Positions 1-8,169 of a stretch of 15,715 nucleotides of DNA are shown in pieces. Numbering within the stretch: position 1 is the first letter of the stretch; the number at the start of each line of letters is the position of its first letter. Location: contig JAKQBU010000231.1 in NCBI GenBank assembly GCA_029573975.1, forward strand, positions 1 through 15,715. Reading direction: 5' to 3'. The DNA is from Planctomycetota bacterium (lineage in GTDB: Bacteria; Planctomycetota; Phycisphaerae; Sedimentisphaerales; SM23-30). The position numbers and the translations under genes are program-made. A model generated the notes under the pieces. That model did no database searches. It was not told where the DNA came from and worked only from the letters and a program-made list of their open reading frames with translations.

Positions 1-243
1 CGAAAACCGAACGATCCCCAGCTCTTTGGTCCAACCTTTTTTACGGAAGGCGGAGACGGCGCTGTCGGTTACGAGCAGGCCTTCCTCCGGCAGCATATTC
101 ATAACCTCGGTGGAGTTGGTCTGGGCGGTTTTAATCTCCGCAAAGGATTTTTGCAGGGGCAGACTATTGCTGCTGCAGCCCGGGGCAGACAGAAGAGCCA
201 GAATGATAAGTCCAATAAGCAGGTTTGGTATTTGTTTTTTCAC
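1..243 (-). CDS. Putative lipoprotein, N-terminal part (cut by window edge)
   Basis: Eighty-one codons are visible from a GTG start at 241-243; the rest lies beyond position 1. The start is set by a clear AAGGAG ribosome site (complement of 250-255) six bases upstream. The product opens with two lysines, a hydrophobic stretch (about residues 5-18) and a lipobox-like LSAPGC, so Cys23 would be the lipidated residue after signal peptidase II cleavage. Proline at -2 and alanine at -3 are less usual lipobox residues, so the lipoprotein call is good but not certain. The mature part begins with a Ser/Asn-rich linker, followed by an acidic and polar region with a KKGW motif near the visible end. I do not recognise the family. 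It has its own promoter candidate and lies 100 bp downstream of tilS on the same strand. Confidence 0.75.
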   Translation of the reverse strand, partial: MKKQIPNLLIGLIILALLSAPGCSSNSLPLQKSFAEIKTAQTNSTEVMNMLPEEGLLVTDSAVSAFRKKGWTKELGIVRFS

Positions 244-288
244 GGTTTACTCCTTATCCAACTGTTTGTGAGAAAACTGATTATGCCT

Positions 289-317
289 TTTTTATCACCG
301 GGCTGTTCCTGTGTCAA
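289..317 (-). promoter_or_regulatory. Sigma70-like promoter for the lipoprotein gene
   Basis: On the minus strand an exact TTGACA (complement of 312-317) is followed after 17 nt by TAAAAA (complement of 289-294), 4 of 6 matches to the -10 consensus. Transcription would start near 282 and give a leader of about 40 nt ahead of the GTG start at 243. The -35 is perfect and the -10 moderate. Confidence 0.45.
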
Positions 318-343
318 GCCGGTATCTTGGGTTTGCGGTAATT

Positions 344-1864
344 TTACATTCCGGCTGGTTCACCAGATGACAGGATGGTTAACCGCAAAATACGGGTGGT
401 TGGGGGGGTGATTCGGGCACGGTGGGCGATTCGCAGGCCGAGAACCCAGAGGATGCCGGCCTGGTCGCAGAGGAGGGGGATGCGGCGGCGGAGGGGGGCA
501 GGGATTTTTACGTCGGTAAAGAAATCGCCGAGGGTTTTATCGCCGGCGGCGCCCAGCGGCCAGAACCGGTCGCCCTCCTGCCAGGTGCGCAGGAGCAGAG
601 GTTCCCGGATGGCGTCGTAGTCCAGAATTTCTTCGCAGTTTTTTTTGGTTTTGCGAAAGGAGGCCAAGATTTCGGCGGTGCTGTCGAGAAGCTGGGTGTC
701 CAGGGCGGAGATTGGCTTTTCGCCGTCGGACGGATCAAAGCGGATATAACCTGGGGCCAGGCTGGTCCGGCCGGGCAGTGAGATGGCAGCGGGGGAAAGG
801 GGTGGGGCTGATTCGGTTTCGAGGCGGGAGGAATCCTGGCGAAGAAGTATCAGTTGGTTTGCGGTTCGCTCTACGATCAAGGCGGCGGGTAACAGGAGAG
901 TTTCATCGCCGTTCCGCGTTTGAATCAGATTCAGAATGGCGGCGATTTGGCGGAAGCCGATTTGCTGCTGGGGGATTTGCAAAAGGTCCATGGCAGCCCG
1001 AATGATCTGGGCCAGTTCGGCCCTGGTTTTGGTTTGCAATAATTCGAGAGGTAAGGTTATCGAGTGATCGGTGCGTTCCAGAATCAGAGTTTGCAGGGCG
1101 GCCGCGGTATCCATTTCCAAAGTGCCGCCTGCTTCTTCGGCGATCCGGCCCAGCCGCAGGAGGGCGTCCACCACCTGGGGATTGTATTGCTGCTTGAGCA
1201 GCGGCAGCAGGTCCAGGCGAATGCGGTTGCGGGTATAAGCGCGGGAGAGGTTCGTCCGGTCGTGGCGAGAAGGGATCTGGTTTTGGGCTTCGTATTCTTC
1301 GATGGCGGCGCGGGGGATCGATAACAGCGGGCGGATAAAACACAAATCCTCGCCGGGGAGGGAGCGAACGGCGGGGATGCCTGCCAGGCCGCGGATGCCG
1401 GTGCCGCGGAGGATACGATGCAGGATGGTTTCGGCGTTGTCGTCGGCGTTGTGGGCCAGGGCGATTTTGGTGCAGGAGTGCTGGCGGGCCAGCCGGGCGA
1501 GGAACTCATAGCGAAGGCGACGGGCGGTAAGTTCGATGGATTCCTTATCAGCGGCGGCCAGCCGGGCGACATCCATAGTTTCCAGAGTAAAGGGCAATCC
1601 CAGCTTTTGAGCCTGTTCCCGGACAAAGGCGGCGTCGGCGGCGCTTTCGTCACCCCGCAACTGATGATCCAGATGGGCGACATGCAGTTTGGCGAAGGTC
1701 AGTTGGCCCGTCTGAGCCATCGAGGCCAGGCAGACCATCATGGCCATGCTGTCACAGCCGCCGGACACGGCCAGCAGCCAGCTTTCGCCCGGCGCATACA
1801 TTTCATACCGAACCAGTTGTTCGAGTATTGCCTGCGAAAAGCTGTTTTGTGTCTGTCTGGTCAA
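344..1864 (-). CDS. tilS: tRNA(Ile)-lysidine synthase TilS
   Basis: This ATP-dependent enzyme attaches lysine to C34 of the CAU anticodon of tRNA-Ile2, so that the tRNA reads AUA codons. It is essential in nearly all bacteria and cytoplasmic. The N-terminal PP-loop ATPase signature SGGCDS is at residues 34-39, followed by the typical HLDHQLRG and an ALAHNADDNAET block. The C-terminal TilS domain is recognisable at about residues 420-495 (REP..LRTWQEGDRFWPLG, TLGDFFTD, WVLGLRIAHRARIT). The 506-residue length is longer than E. coli TilS (about 430), mainly through the middle region. The start used is TTG at 1864 with no good ribosome site; the next Met (residue 22) is close to the PP-loop, so the upstream TTG is preferred. 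The gene starts 29 nt after the GH36 stop codon and may be co-transcribed with it. Confidence 0.95.
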   Translation of the reverse strand: MTRQTQNSFSQAILEQLVRYEMYAPGESWLLAVSGGCDSMAMMVCLASMAQTGQLTFAKLHVAHLDHQLRGDESAADAAFVREQAQKLGLPFTLETMDVARLAAADKESIELTARRLRYEFLARLARQHSCTKIALAHNADDNAETILHRILRGTGIRGLAGIPAVRSLPGEDLCFIRPLLSIPRAAIEEYEAQNQIPSRHDRTNLSRAYTRNRIRLDLLPLLKQQYNPQVVDALLRLGRIAEEAGGTLEMDTAAALQTLILERTDHSITLPLELLQTKTRAELAQIIRAAMDLLQIPQQQIGFRQIAAILNLIQTRNGDETLLLPAALIVERTANQLILLRQDSSRLETESAPPLSPAAISLPGRTSLAPGYIRFDPSDGEKPISALDTQLLDSTAEILASFRKTKKNCEEILDYDAIREPLLLRTWQEGDRFWPLGAAGDKTLGDFFTDVKIPAPLRRRIPLLCDQAGILWVLGLRIAHRARITPPTTRILRLTILSSGEPAGM

Positions 1865-1893
1865 TCGTATGGTATTGGTACAGGGTTAGGTTT

Positions 1894-4407
1894 TCAGTTT
1901 ATTTTCTGATAGGTAAACAGGGCGGAACCGGGGCAGGTGTCCATTTCGATCATCAGGCCTTTTTGGGTAAGTTCCTGTCCGGTCAGGCGGATTTTCTCAT
2001 TGGTGTTGCAATCGGTCAGTTCATAGGTGGCCGTTTCCTGCAAAGCCTTCAGCGGCATCTGGGCGCTCACATACATACAGCGGGGCCGGCGGAAGACCTG
2101 AACCATGCCCCAGCCGGTTTCGGGTTTGTCGAACTGCCAGGCCATCCAGTCCTCGGCGGAAACACTGTAGTCGGTAAGCGGGTAGTAGTCGCCGTAGAAA
2201 CCCTGCCGCACCGCCCGGTATTCGTCCAGCAGCTGGCGGGCCTGGTCCTTGTCTAATCCCTGATCGTCAATAATAGGGACATAAACATGCCAGTTGATGC
2301 AGAGGGCCGCGCTGTAGCCGCTGCGGAAATAGTAGGGGTCGGTCTGTTCGGCGGGGTTGGTGCGGGCGGAGCAGCCGCCGCTGAGGGGGACCCAGAAGGA
2401 CAGGCCGTAGGTCTGGCCCTGCATCCCGATGGGTTCAAAGTTGTTGTCACACTGGTAATCGCTGCGCCAGAGGGAGATGCTGCGCCGGGTGGTTTCCAGG
2501 TCGATCTTGCGGCCGCCGCCGGAGCAGTTGTCGATGATCAGGTGAGGATACTGCTGAAGCAGATGGTCCCAGAACGCATAGAAGCCGGTAAAATGGCGGA
2601 TCTGGTTCATTCCCTGGCGGTCCGGCTCGTCGGCCGGATAGACCGGTCCGCCGTCCTGGCGGAAGATGTCCAGGCCATAGTCGGAAACGATTTTTGCATA
2701 ATAGGTTTTGAACCATTCGTTAATTTCAGGGACGCCATGATCGACCGCCTCGCCGGGCAGGACCCACTCGGGGTGTTCGGCGCCGATCTCGAGGCCCTTC
2801 ATGGCCCGGTTGGGCCACATCCAGAGCAGGAACTTGATGCCGTGCTGACGGGCGTAGTCGGAAACCTCCTTCATGCCGTTGGGGTACAGCTCGAGATTGG
2901 GGACGCGGGTGGAGGCGTTTTCGACCCAGAGATCCATAGGACCGGTTTGGCCGGACCAGCCGGCGTCGATCCAGAAGCAGTCCAGCGGCAGGTCGTTATC
3001 CACCCACCATTTGATTTTTCCGATCTGCTGCTGGGCGGTCATGGCGCCCCAGTTGCCGTCGGTCAGCGGGGCCTGGAGGATTTCGCCGTTTGGATAGGGA
3101 GTATAATGGCGCAGGATGAGGCGGCGCCAGAGGTTGTGGCCGCGTATGCGGTCGCCGTCCCAGAACAGCAGCAGCATCCGGGGGGTGCGGATGGTCTCGC
3201 CGGGATGGAGGAGCAGGCGGGTAGAATCCATGCCGGCCCGCAGATGGAGCTGATTGTTTTCATTACAGGCAAATCGAGCGGACCAGTTGCCGGACCAGCC
3301 GACGGCGGCGATGATTCCCTGTTTATTGGCCTCCAGATTGAAGAAGGGCAGGGACTGGATGGAAGAGGTCCCCTGCGAACCGATAGCCATTTCGGATTGA
3401 GGAGAGAGGGTATCACGGCGCAGGCCGAAATCGTGCATCTGGTTATCAGCACCCCAGCCGTGATAGAGGGTGTAGGCGGTCATCCGATTATGCCGCACCT
3501 GCATGTCGAGGGCCTGGATGTTTTCGAGGATCGGGGTATCAGACTGGGCGGTATTGGTAAAATGCACCAGCCATTCCACGGCGGGGAAGTCGGCATAATC
3601 AATCGCTTCACAGGTTACTTCCAGACCGGATTGGGGATCGAGATAGGTGACGGTTTTGCGGGTGCGGCGGGCATCGAGTTTTTTTTCGTCGCGGGTAATC
3701 TTCCACGTTGGTAAAAAATCAGCGGAGGGCTTGCCGTTATAGAGGAAGGAGAAGGCGGGCAGAGTATCGGCAATCCAATCCGTCTGTCCTTCCCGCAGGG
3801 GAATATCGCCCAGCCAGATTTCCTGTCCGCCGGCCAGGGTGACTTTGGCGTCGGCCAGGACGGCGTGGTCATGATTGGTATCGCCGTCGGCATTTTCCAC
3901 CCCGATGACAAATTCCTGCGCCCCGGCCAGATCAATCGCTATTGGAACGGGCGGCTCGCTACGTTTAATCACCGCAGAACGATAATACTCCTTGGGGTTG
4001 GTTTTTTCACCGGCTTCCTGCACGGCGAAGATGACGGTGCCGATGCCATTGGCTTGATCGTCCACACCGAGGACCGCGCTGAAGGTTTGGGCCGGGTCAG
4101 CCAAGCGGACCAGGAGCTTATGGGGGGAATGGCAAAAGAGGCCGCGGGCGTACGTTTTTCCCGCCAGCGTCAGTTTTTTCTTTTCGCAGGTCTGATTCTG
4201 CTGGGTGAGGTCCCACCAGTTGGGGCCATGCTGGAGAATGACCAGTTCATTGCTCCGGGATTTTTCCTCCAGGACGGTGTGATGGAGTTTGGCGGAAACC
4301 CAGGCATTTTTTCCATACATTTCCTGCGGGGTGGAGGTGACCGCTCCGGAAACGGAAACTGCAAAAAGAACTGCAAGACCACCGAAGGTTAAGATTTTTG
4401 CGGACAT
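1894..4407 (-). CDS. Secreted NPCBM-domain GH36 alpha-galactosidase (melibiase-like)
   Basis: Predicted exported glycoside hydrolase that would release alpha-galactose (or a related alpha-sugar) from oligo- or polysaccharides. ATG at 4407 is chosen because AGGAG (complement of 4416-4420) lies 8 nt upstream; an in-frame TTG at 4434 has no such site. The 837-residue product begins with a signal peptide (MSAKILTFGGLAVLFAVSVSGA). Residues of about 27-200 look like an NPCBM carbohydrate-binding module (the GLFCHSPHKL region onward). A GH36-type beta-sandwich and TIM barrel follow: FWIDAGW near 481, the LDIFRQDGG strand end with probable nucleophile Asp585, NCSGGGR at 627-633, and SLWRSDY with probable acid/base Asp650. 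The spacing and motifs fit clan GH-D. The exact substrate cannot be read from the sequence. tilS follows after 29 nt. Confidence 0.88.
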   Translation of the reverse strand: MSAKILTFGGLAVLFAVSVSGAVTSTPQEMYGKNAWVSAKLHHTVLEEKSRSNELVILQHGPNWWDLTQQNQTCEKKKLTLAGKTYARGLFCHSPHKLLVRLADPAQTFSAVLGVDDQANGIGTVIFAVQEAGEKTNPKEYYRSAVIKRSEPPVPIAIDLAGAQEFVIGVENADGDTNHDHAVLADAKVTLAGGQEIWLGDIPLREGQTDWIADTLPAFSFLYNGKPSADFLPTWKITRDEKKLDARRTRKTVTYLDPQSGLEVTCEAIDYADFPAVEWLVHFTNTAQSDTPILENIQALDMQVRHNRMTAYTLYHGWGADNQMHDFGLRRDTLSPQSEMAIGSQGTSSIQSLPFFNLEANKQGIIAAVGWSGNWSARFACNENNQLHLRAGMDSTRLLLHPGETIRTPRMLLLFWDGDRIRGHNLWRRLILRHYTPYPNGEILQAPLTDGNWGAMTAQQQIGKIKWWVDNDLPLDCFWIDAGWSGQTGPMDLWVENASTRVPNLELYPNGMKEVSDYARQHGIKFLLWMWPNRAMKGLEIGAEHPEWVLPGEAVDHGVPEINEWFKTYYAKIVSDYGLDIFRQDGGPVYPADEPDRQGMNQIRHFTGFYAFWDHLLQQYPHLIIDNCSGGGRKIDLETTRRSISLWRSDYQCDNNFEPIGMQGQTYGLSFWVPLSGGCSARTNPAEQTDPYYFRSGYSAALCINWHVYVPIIDDQGLDKDQARQLLDEYRAVRQGFYGDYYPLTDYSVSAEDWMAWQFDKPETGWGMVQVFRRPRCMYVSAQMPLKALQETATYELTDCNTNEKIRLTGQELTQKGLMIEMDTCPGSALFTYQKIN

Positions 4408-4461
4408 GTGCGTATCTCCTGTTTTTGGCGCCAATTCCTTCCTACCGCTTTTGCTATGGCA

Positions 4462-4489
4462 GTTTTACCCAAATGGGGGATAATGTCAA
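4462..4489 (-). promoter_or_regulatory. Candidate promoter for the GH36 gene
   Basis: On the minus strand an exact TTGACA (complement of 4484-4489) is followed after 16 nt by TAAAAC (complement of 4462-4467), 4 of 6 to the -10 consensus. It would start transcription about 50 nt upstream of the ATG at 4407. No operator-like repeat is obvious here. Confidence 0.45.
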
Positions 4490-4544
4490 GAGATTACGCC
4501 GGTTCAGCTCCGGATATAAACCTGCCGGTTGGGGCGGAAATGCA

Positions 4545-4573
4545 TTGACGAATGGTGCGGGAGCCAGTTTAAT
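4545..4573 (+). promoter_or_regulatory. Sigma70-like promoter for the M14 peptidase gene
   Basis: TTGACG (4545-4550), 17 nt, TTTAAT (4568-4573), each 5 of 6 to consensus. Transcription would begin near 4580, about 75 nt ahead of the ATG at 4656. With the minus-strand promoter at 4462-4489 this makes a divergent control region at 4408-4655. Confidence 0.55.
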
Positions 4574-4655
4574 AATCCCGAAATTTAATCCGTTTAAGGA
4601 ATCCCTTTTATAGATATAACGACATCCATGGAATGTAACGTGTTAAGGTAACGGC

Positions 4656-5426
4656 ATGTATCATTTTTATGACAAGGCAAACGGAAAAACTCGAAGTCTG
4701 GTGCTGCTGGTTTTGGGCGGGATTTGTTTTTTGGGTGTGGGCGGCTGCGGGGGGATGCGGTTCCATCAAGAGGTTGCCGGCGAAAGTGTGTTTTTTGGTT
4801 ATTCGGCGGAGTCGCGCCCGATAGAGGGTGAACTTTTTGGGAAGGGGGATGATGTTATATTCATTCTGGCTGCTATTCACGGCAATGAGCAGGCGGGGAC
4901 GAGGCTGGTGGCAAGCCTGTCGGACTATTTGTGCCGCCATCCGCGGCTGCTGGAGGGCCGCTGCGTGGTGTTGATGCCGGTTGCGAATCCGGATGGGGTG
5001 GAGCGGAACAGCCGGGGCAATAGTTACGGTGTGGATTTGAATCGCAATTTTGCCACGGTCAATCGCGTCAATTCGGCGCGAACCGGCGAGAAGCCCCTTT
5101 CGGAGCCGGAGTCCCGGATTATCGAAGCGGTAATCCGGCAATGGCAGCCGGACCGGATTCTCAGCATCCATCAGCCGCTGAACTGCCTGGATTATGACGG
5201 GCAGTCGGAGGCGCTGGCGGAGCACCTGACCGGGTACGGGCCGCTGCCGCTGAAAAAGCTGGGGAGTCTGCCGGGTTCGCTGGGGTCGTATGCCGCGGAA
5301 CGGAATATCCCGATTGTCACGCTGGAGCTGCCGCGGGCGGCCGATCAGGAAGATTCCGATGCACTCTGGAACACCTATGGCGGGTATCTGCTGGCGGCGA
5401 TTACGTATCCTGACACGCCGGAATAA
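4656..5426 (+). CDS. M14-family zinc carboxypeptidase, putative lipoprotein (MpaA-like)
   Basis: Probable zinc peptidase of the M14 superfamily, nearest in motif layout to murein-peptide amidase MpaA and other short M14 enzymes, which cleave gamma-D-Glu-diaminopimelate or C-terminal residues. Visible motifs: HGNE with zinc ligands His75 and Glu78, NPDG at 111-114, GVDLNRNF at 125-132 (substrate-binding Asn/Arg), SIHQP with third zinc ligand His172, and TLELP with catalytic Glu224. All expected catalytic residues are present. At 256 residues it is a minimal catalytic domain. The N-terminus has a basic patch, a hydrophobic stretch (14-27) and a GVGGC end, so Cys31 may be lipidated and the enzyme would act at the membrane/periplasm face. 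The ATG has AAGG (4645-4648) seven bases upstream. The substrate is inferred, not shown. Confidence 0.85.
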   Translation: MYHFYDKANGKTRSLVLLVLGGICFLGVGGCGGMRFHQEVAGESVFFGYSAESRPIEGELFGKGDDVIFILAAIHGNEQAGTRLVASLSDYLCRHPRLLEGRCVVLMPVANPDGVERNSRGNSYGVDLNRNFATVNRVNSARTGEKPLSEPESRIIEAVIRQWQPDRILSIHQPLNCLDYDGQSEALAEHLTGYGPLPLKKLGSLPGSLGSYAAERNIPIVTLELPRAADQEDSDALWNTYGGYLLAAITYPDTPE

Positions 5427-5467
5427 GAAAAAAAGAGGGAGAAACCTCGCTGGTCCGGCAAATTATA

Positions 5468-5496
5468 TCGACGATGGCGGCGTCAGGGGATATACT
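5468..5496 (+). promoter_or_regulatory. Candidate promoter for the Kef-type antiporter gene
   Basis: TCGACG (5468-5473), 17 nt, TATACT (5491-5496, 5 of 6 to consensus) lies 35 bp upstream of the ATG at 5532. The transporter can therefore be transcribed apart from the peptidase gene, although the 105-bp gap has no T-tract terminator and read-through is also possible. Confidence 0.45.
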
Positions 5497-5531
5497 ATTT
5501 TCAATTTGAACGATAAATCCGGAACCGAGAG

Positions 5532-7685
5532 ATGCACGACCATAGTTTTTTAGAAATAGCCGCCATTCTCAGCCTGGCGACCCTATTGGGAATCATCGGG
5601 CAAAAATTGCGCCAGCCCCTACTGATTATGTTTCTGGCGACGGGGATTCTGGCCGGTCCGTCGGGTTTGGGGCTGATTGCCAGTTACCAGCAGATCGAAC
5701 TGCTGGCCCATATCGGGATTGCCTTGCTGCTGTTTATTGTAGGGCTTAAGCTCGATTTGCATTTGATTCGGACAACCGGTCCGGTGGCGCTGGCTACCGG
5801 GCTGGGCCAGATTGTTTTCACGTCCGCGATCGGCCTGGTGATTGCGCTGGCCATGGGGATGCCGCTGCTCAGCGCGGCGTATGTGGCGGTGGCCCTGACC
5901 TTTTCCAGCACGATTATTATTGTCAAGCTGCTCTCGGACAAAAAGGAGATCGATTCGCTGCACGGGCAGATCGCGGTGGGATTTCTGATTGTGCAGGATA
6001 TTGCCGCCATATTGGCACTCGTGGGCTTGACCACCTTCGGAGCGGGTCTGGCGAAGGAAGATTCGGTTTTCTGGACATCTCTGCTGATGGTTACCAAAGG
6101 GATCGGTTTGCTGGGGATGGTGGCGCTGCTGATGAAGTATGTACTGCCGCGTCTGGCGCATCGGCTGGCCTATTCGCCGGAGATGCTGGTCCTGTTTGCG
6201 ATTTCCTGGGCGATCTTTCTGGGGGCCGGCAGCGAGTGGCTGGGTTTCAGCAAAGAGGTGGGGGCCTTTCTGGCGGGGATATCGCTGGCTTCGACGCAGT
6301 ACCGGGAAGCGATTGGAGCGCGGCTAACCAGCCTGCGGGATTTTCTGCTGTTGTTTTTCTTTATTGATCTGGGGGCGCGGCTGCACTGGTCCATGGTTGG
6401 TTCTCAGGTCGGCAATTCCATCGTGTTGTCTTTGTTTGTACTGATCGGCAATCCGCTGATCGTCCTGATTATTATGGGCATCATGGGGTATCGGCGGCGT
6501 ACGGCTTTTCTGGCGGGCCTGACGGTGGCCCAGATCAGCGAGTTCTCGCTGATTGTGGCGGCCCTGGGAGTGAGTATCGGGCACATCAGCGAGGAGACGA
6601 TGGGGCTGATTACGCTGGTGGGGGTGGTAACGATTTTTGCGTCCACGTATATGATCCTCTATTCAGAAGCTCTGTACCGGGTGCTGGCGCGTCCTTTGAA
6701 GCTTTTCGAGCGGCGTAATCCTTACCGGGAGGCGGCCATAGACATTCTGCCGGAGACTGCTTCGGTGGATGTGATTCTGGTAGGGCTGGGCCGGTACGGG
6801 GCGGGGCTGGCGGAGCATCTACTGCGGCGGAACAAGAGTATCATCGGGGTGGATTTTGACCCGGGGATACTGGAGAAATGGCGGGCTCGCGGCATTCCGG
6901 TACTCTACGGGGACATTGCCGATCCGGAGATCCATGAGCAGCTTCCGCTGGGTCGTGCCCGCTGGGTAGTCAGCACCGTTCCGTTCCGTGAGCTGAATTT
7001 TGCCCTGCTGGAACATTTAAAGAATCGGGGATATGAGGGTAAAATAGCCCTGACGGCCGCCAACCAGGAAGAGGCGGACCTGTTTCGCCGGCGCGGGGCC
7101 CGCGTGGTTTTCCGGCCGTTTATTGATGCGTCGGAGCAGGCCGCCGATGCCCTGACCCATGCGATGGACGTTCTGCCCGAGATGGTGGACTGGCCGATCG
7201 CCTTTCGGGAAGTTCGCATACCCTCCGGTACGGCCTATGCGGGGCAGACGGTTCGGAAAATCCCGCTGCGGGCCAGTACGGGGGCGTCGATTCTGGCGGT
7301 CAGCCGGGCCGGGCGGGTGTATTACGATCCGGAGCCTGATTTTCCGGTGTATCCGAACGACCGGCTGGTGCTTATGGGAACCGCCGAGGAACTGCACCGG
7401 GCGGAGACCCTGCTCAATCAGTTAAGCCAGCACGAGGATCAGGAAAGCAGGGACCGATTTGCCCTTGCCGAAGTGAAGCTGGCGGAGGATTCCCCCCTGC
7501 TGGGCCAGACGCTGGCGCAGATTCAGTTCCGGCAGAAGCATCAGGTTACGGTGATCGGAATCCGACGGAGTGAAAAACAGATTACCATGCCGGCTCCGAC
7601 GGAACAGATATTAGCCGGCGATCATCTGATTGTTATTGGGACCAGCCAGGCGGTAGAATTACTGAAGCAAAAAGAACCATTGTAA
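5532..7685 (+). CDS. Kef/CPA2-type cation:proton antiporter with RCK (TrkA) regulatory domains
   Basis: Membrane antiporter or channel of the CPA2 family, which exchanges K+ or Na+ for protons at the inner membrane. Residues 1-385 are about a dozen hydrophobic helices with the family's conserved features: GPSGLGL at 42-48, LLLFIVGL at 65-72, the FLIVQDIAAI helix (Asp156, the ion-site position) and AQISEFSL at 333-340. A cytosolic RCK-N domain follows: ILVGLGRYGAG with the Rossmann glycine loop at 418-423 and GVDFDP at 439-444, an acidic end typical of NAD(H)/nucleotide binding. Two RCK-C (TrkA-C) modules then follow at about 555-632 and 642-715. At 717 residues it is longer than KefB/KefC (about 600), which have no RCK-C tail. 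No KefF/KefG partner gene lies nearby, so glutathione control is not implied. The ribosome site is weak (GGAACCGAGAG just before ATG). Confidence 0.9.
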   Translation: MHDHSFLEIAAILSLATLLGIIGQKLRQPLLIMFLATGILAGPSGLGLIASYQQIELLAHIGIALLLFIVGLKLDLHLIRTTGPVALATGLGQIVFTSAIGLVIALAMGMPLLSAAYVAVALTFSSTIIIVKLLSDKKEIDSLHGQIAVGFLIVQDIAAILALVGLTTFGAGLAKEDSVFWTSLLMVTKGIGLLGMVALLMKYVLPRLAHRLAYSPEMLVLFAISWAIFLGAGSEWLGFSKEVGAFLAGISLASTQYREAIGARLTSLRDFLLLFFFIDLGARLHWSMVGSQVGNSIVLSLFVLIGNPLIVLIIMGIMGYRRRTAFLAGLTVAQISEFSLIVAALGVSIGHISEETMGLITLVGVVTIFASTYMILYSEALYRVLARPLKLFERRNPYREAAIDILPETASVDVILVGLGRYGAGLAEHLLRRNKSIIGVDFDPGILEKWRARGIPVLYGDIADPEIHEQLPLGRARWVVSTVPFRELNFALLEHLKNRGYEGKIALTAANQEEADLFRRRGARVVFRPFIDASEQAADALTHAMDVLPEMVDWPIAFREVRIPSGTAYAGQTVRKIPLRASTGASILAVSRAGRVYYDPEPDFPVYPNDRLVLMGTAEELHRAETLLNQLSQHEDQESRDRFALAEVKLAEDSPLLGQTLAQIQFRQKHQVTVIGIRRSEKQITMPAPTEQILAGDHLIVIGTSQAVELLKQKEPL

Positions 7686-7712
7686 GGAAATCCAGTTTTC
7701 AGGAGAAAGAAT

Positions 7713-7985
7713 ATGAGTCATGAGTTACCCGAAGATCCCTTGTCGGCAGAGAACCTGCGGCGGGCGATGAAGGCGTTCAAGAAGCGACTGAAACTGACGC
7801 GGCTGGACGATGAGTCCGGGCTGGGGCACGGATCGGTCGATAAGAGCCGCGGCAGCGGGATTGTCGCGATTCGGCCGCCGGATGCCTATCCTGCGCAGGT
7901 GTGGGACAAATTGGTCGAGATGGGCCGACTGCGCCGGGCCGGAGGCGGCTTATTTGAGCTGCAGGAAATACAACATACCGACTGA
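7713..7985 (+). CDS. Small conserved-looking hypothetical protein
   Basis: A 90-residue protein whose ATG is preceded by AGGAG at 7701-7705 (seven-base spacer). It starts 27 nt after the antiporter stop, so the two are probably co-transcribed. The N-terminal third is basic and helix-prone (LRRAMKAFKKRLKLTRL), the middle is glycine/serine rich (GLGHGSVDKSRGSG), and the end (VWDKLVEMGRLRRAGGGLFEL) resembles a small helix-turn-strand unit. No signal peptide, membrane segment or cysteine is present. I recall similar small proteins from planctomycete genomes, but from memory and unchecked, and I cannot give a function. The clean ribosome site and codon use like its neighbours support it as a real gene. 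Confidence 0.8.
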   Translation: MSHELPEDPLSAENLRRAMKAFKKRLKLTRLDDESGLGHGSVDKSRGSGIVAIRPPDAYPAQVWDKLVEMGRLRRAGGGLFELQEIQHTD

Positions 7986-8027
7986 CATCGGCTAACCTGG
8001 TGTGGAAAGATACCTATTTTCCCAAAT

Positions 8028-8120
8028 CTGACGCCAGCGTCAAAAGCTCTTCGATCCCTTGTGATTGAGGAGCCGGAGCCGTTTTTGGCGGTCCATATCG
8101 ATTTTTGGCGGTTCCGTCAA
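8028..8120 (+). repeat. 93-bp interspersed repeat, copy A
   Basis: First of four same-orientation copies. It begins CTGACGCCAGCGTCAAAAG (the other full copies begin with T) and ends CTTTTGGCGGTTCCGTCAA-like, here with TTTTTGG. It differs from copy B at about 13 of 93 positions by eye. In this copy the internal TTTTGGCGGT block occurs twice (8083-8092 and 8103-8112). It fills most of the gap between the 90-aa gene and the S55 gene, ending just before that gene's promoter. Confidence 0.9.
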
Positions 8121-8133
8121 GTTTATTATAAGC

Positions 8134-8161
8134 TTGCCATAGGGAGGAGAACTGCTACAAT
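8134..8161 (+). promoter_or_regulatory. Sigma70-like promoter for the S55 gene, probably leaderless
   Basis: TTGCCA (8134-8139), 16 nt, TACAAT (8156-8161), each 5 of 6 to consensus. The expected start point, about seven bases past the -10, falls at 8168-8169, right at the ATG of 8170. A GGGAGG at 8142-8147 lies inside the promoter spacer and is too far from the ATG to be its ribosome site. Confidence 0.55.
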
Positions 8162-8169
8162 AAGCGGTT

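Noticed and set aside
2287..3714. A 475-codon plus-strand reading frame antisense to the glycosidase
   Set aside because: It is the mirror of a GC-rich gene with clear GH36 motifs on the minus strand; its Gly/Ala/Val-rich product has no recognisable domain.
4408..4434. The upstream TTG at 4434 as the start of the glycosidase
   Set aside because: ATG at 4407 has an AGGAG site at ideal distance and gives a standard signal peptide; the extra nine residues would put polar residues ahead of it.
5409..5489. Distant complementary segments CCTGACACGCC and GGCGTCAGG as a terminator between the M14 and antiporter genes
   Set aside because: The arms are about 60 nt apart, need a two-base bulge, and no T tract follows.
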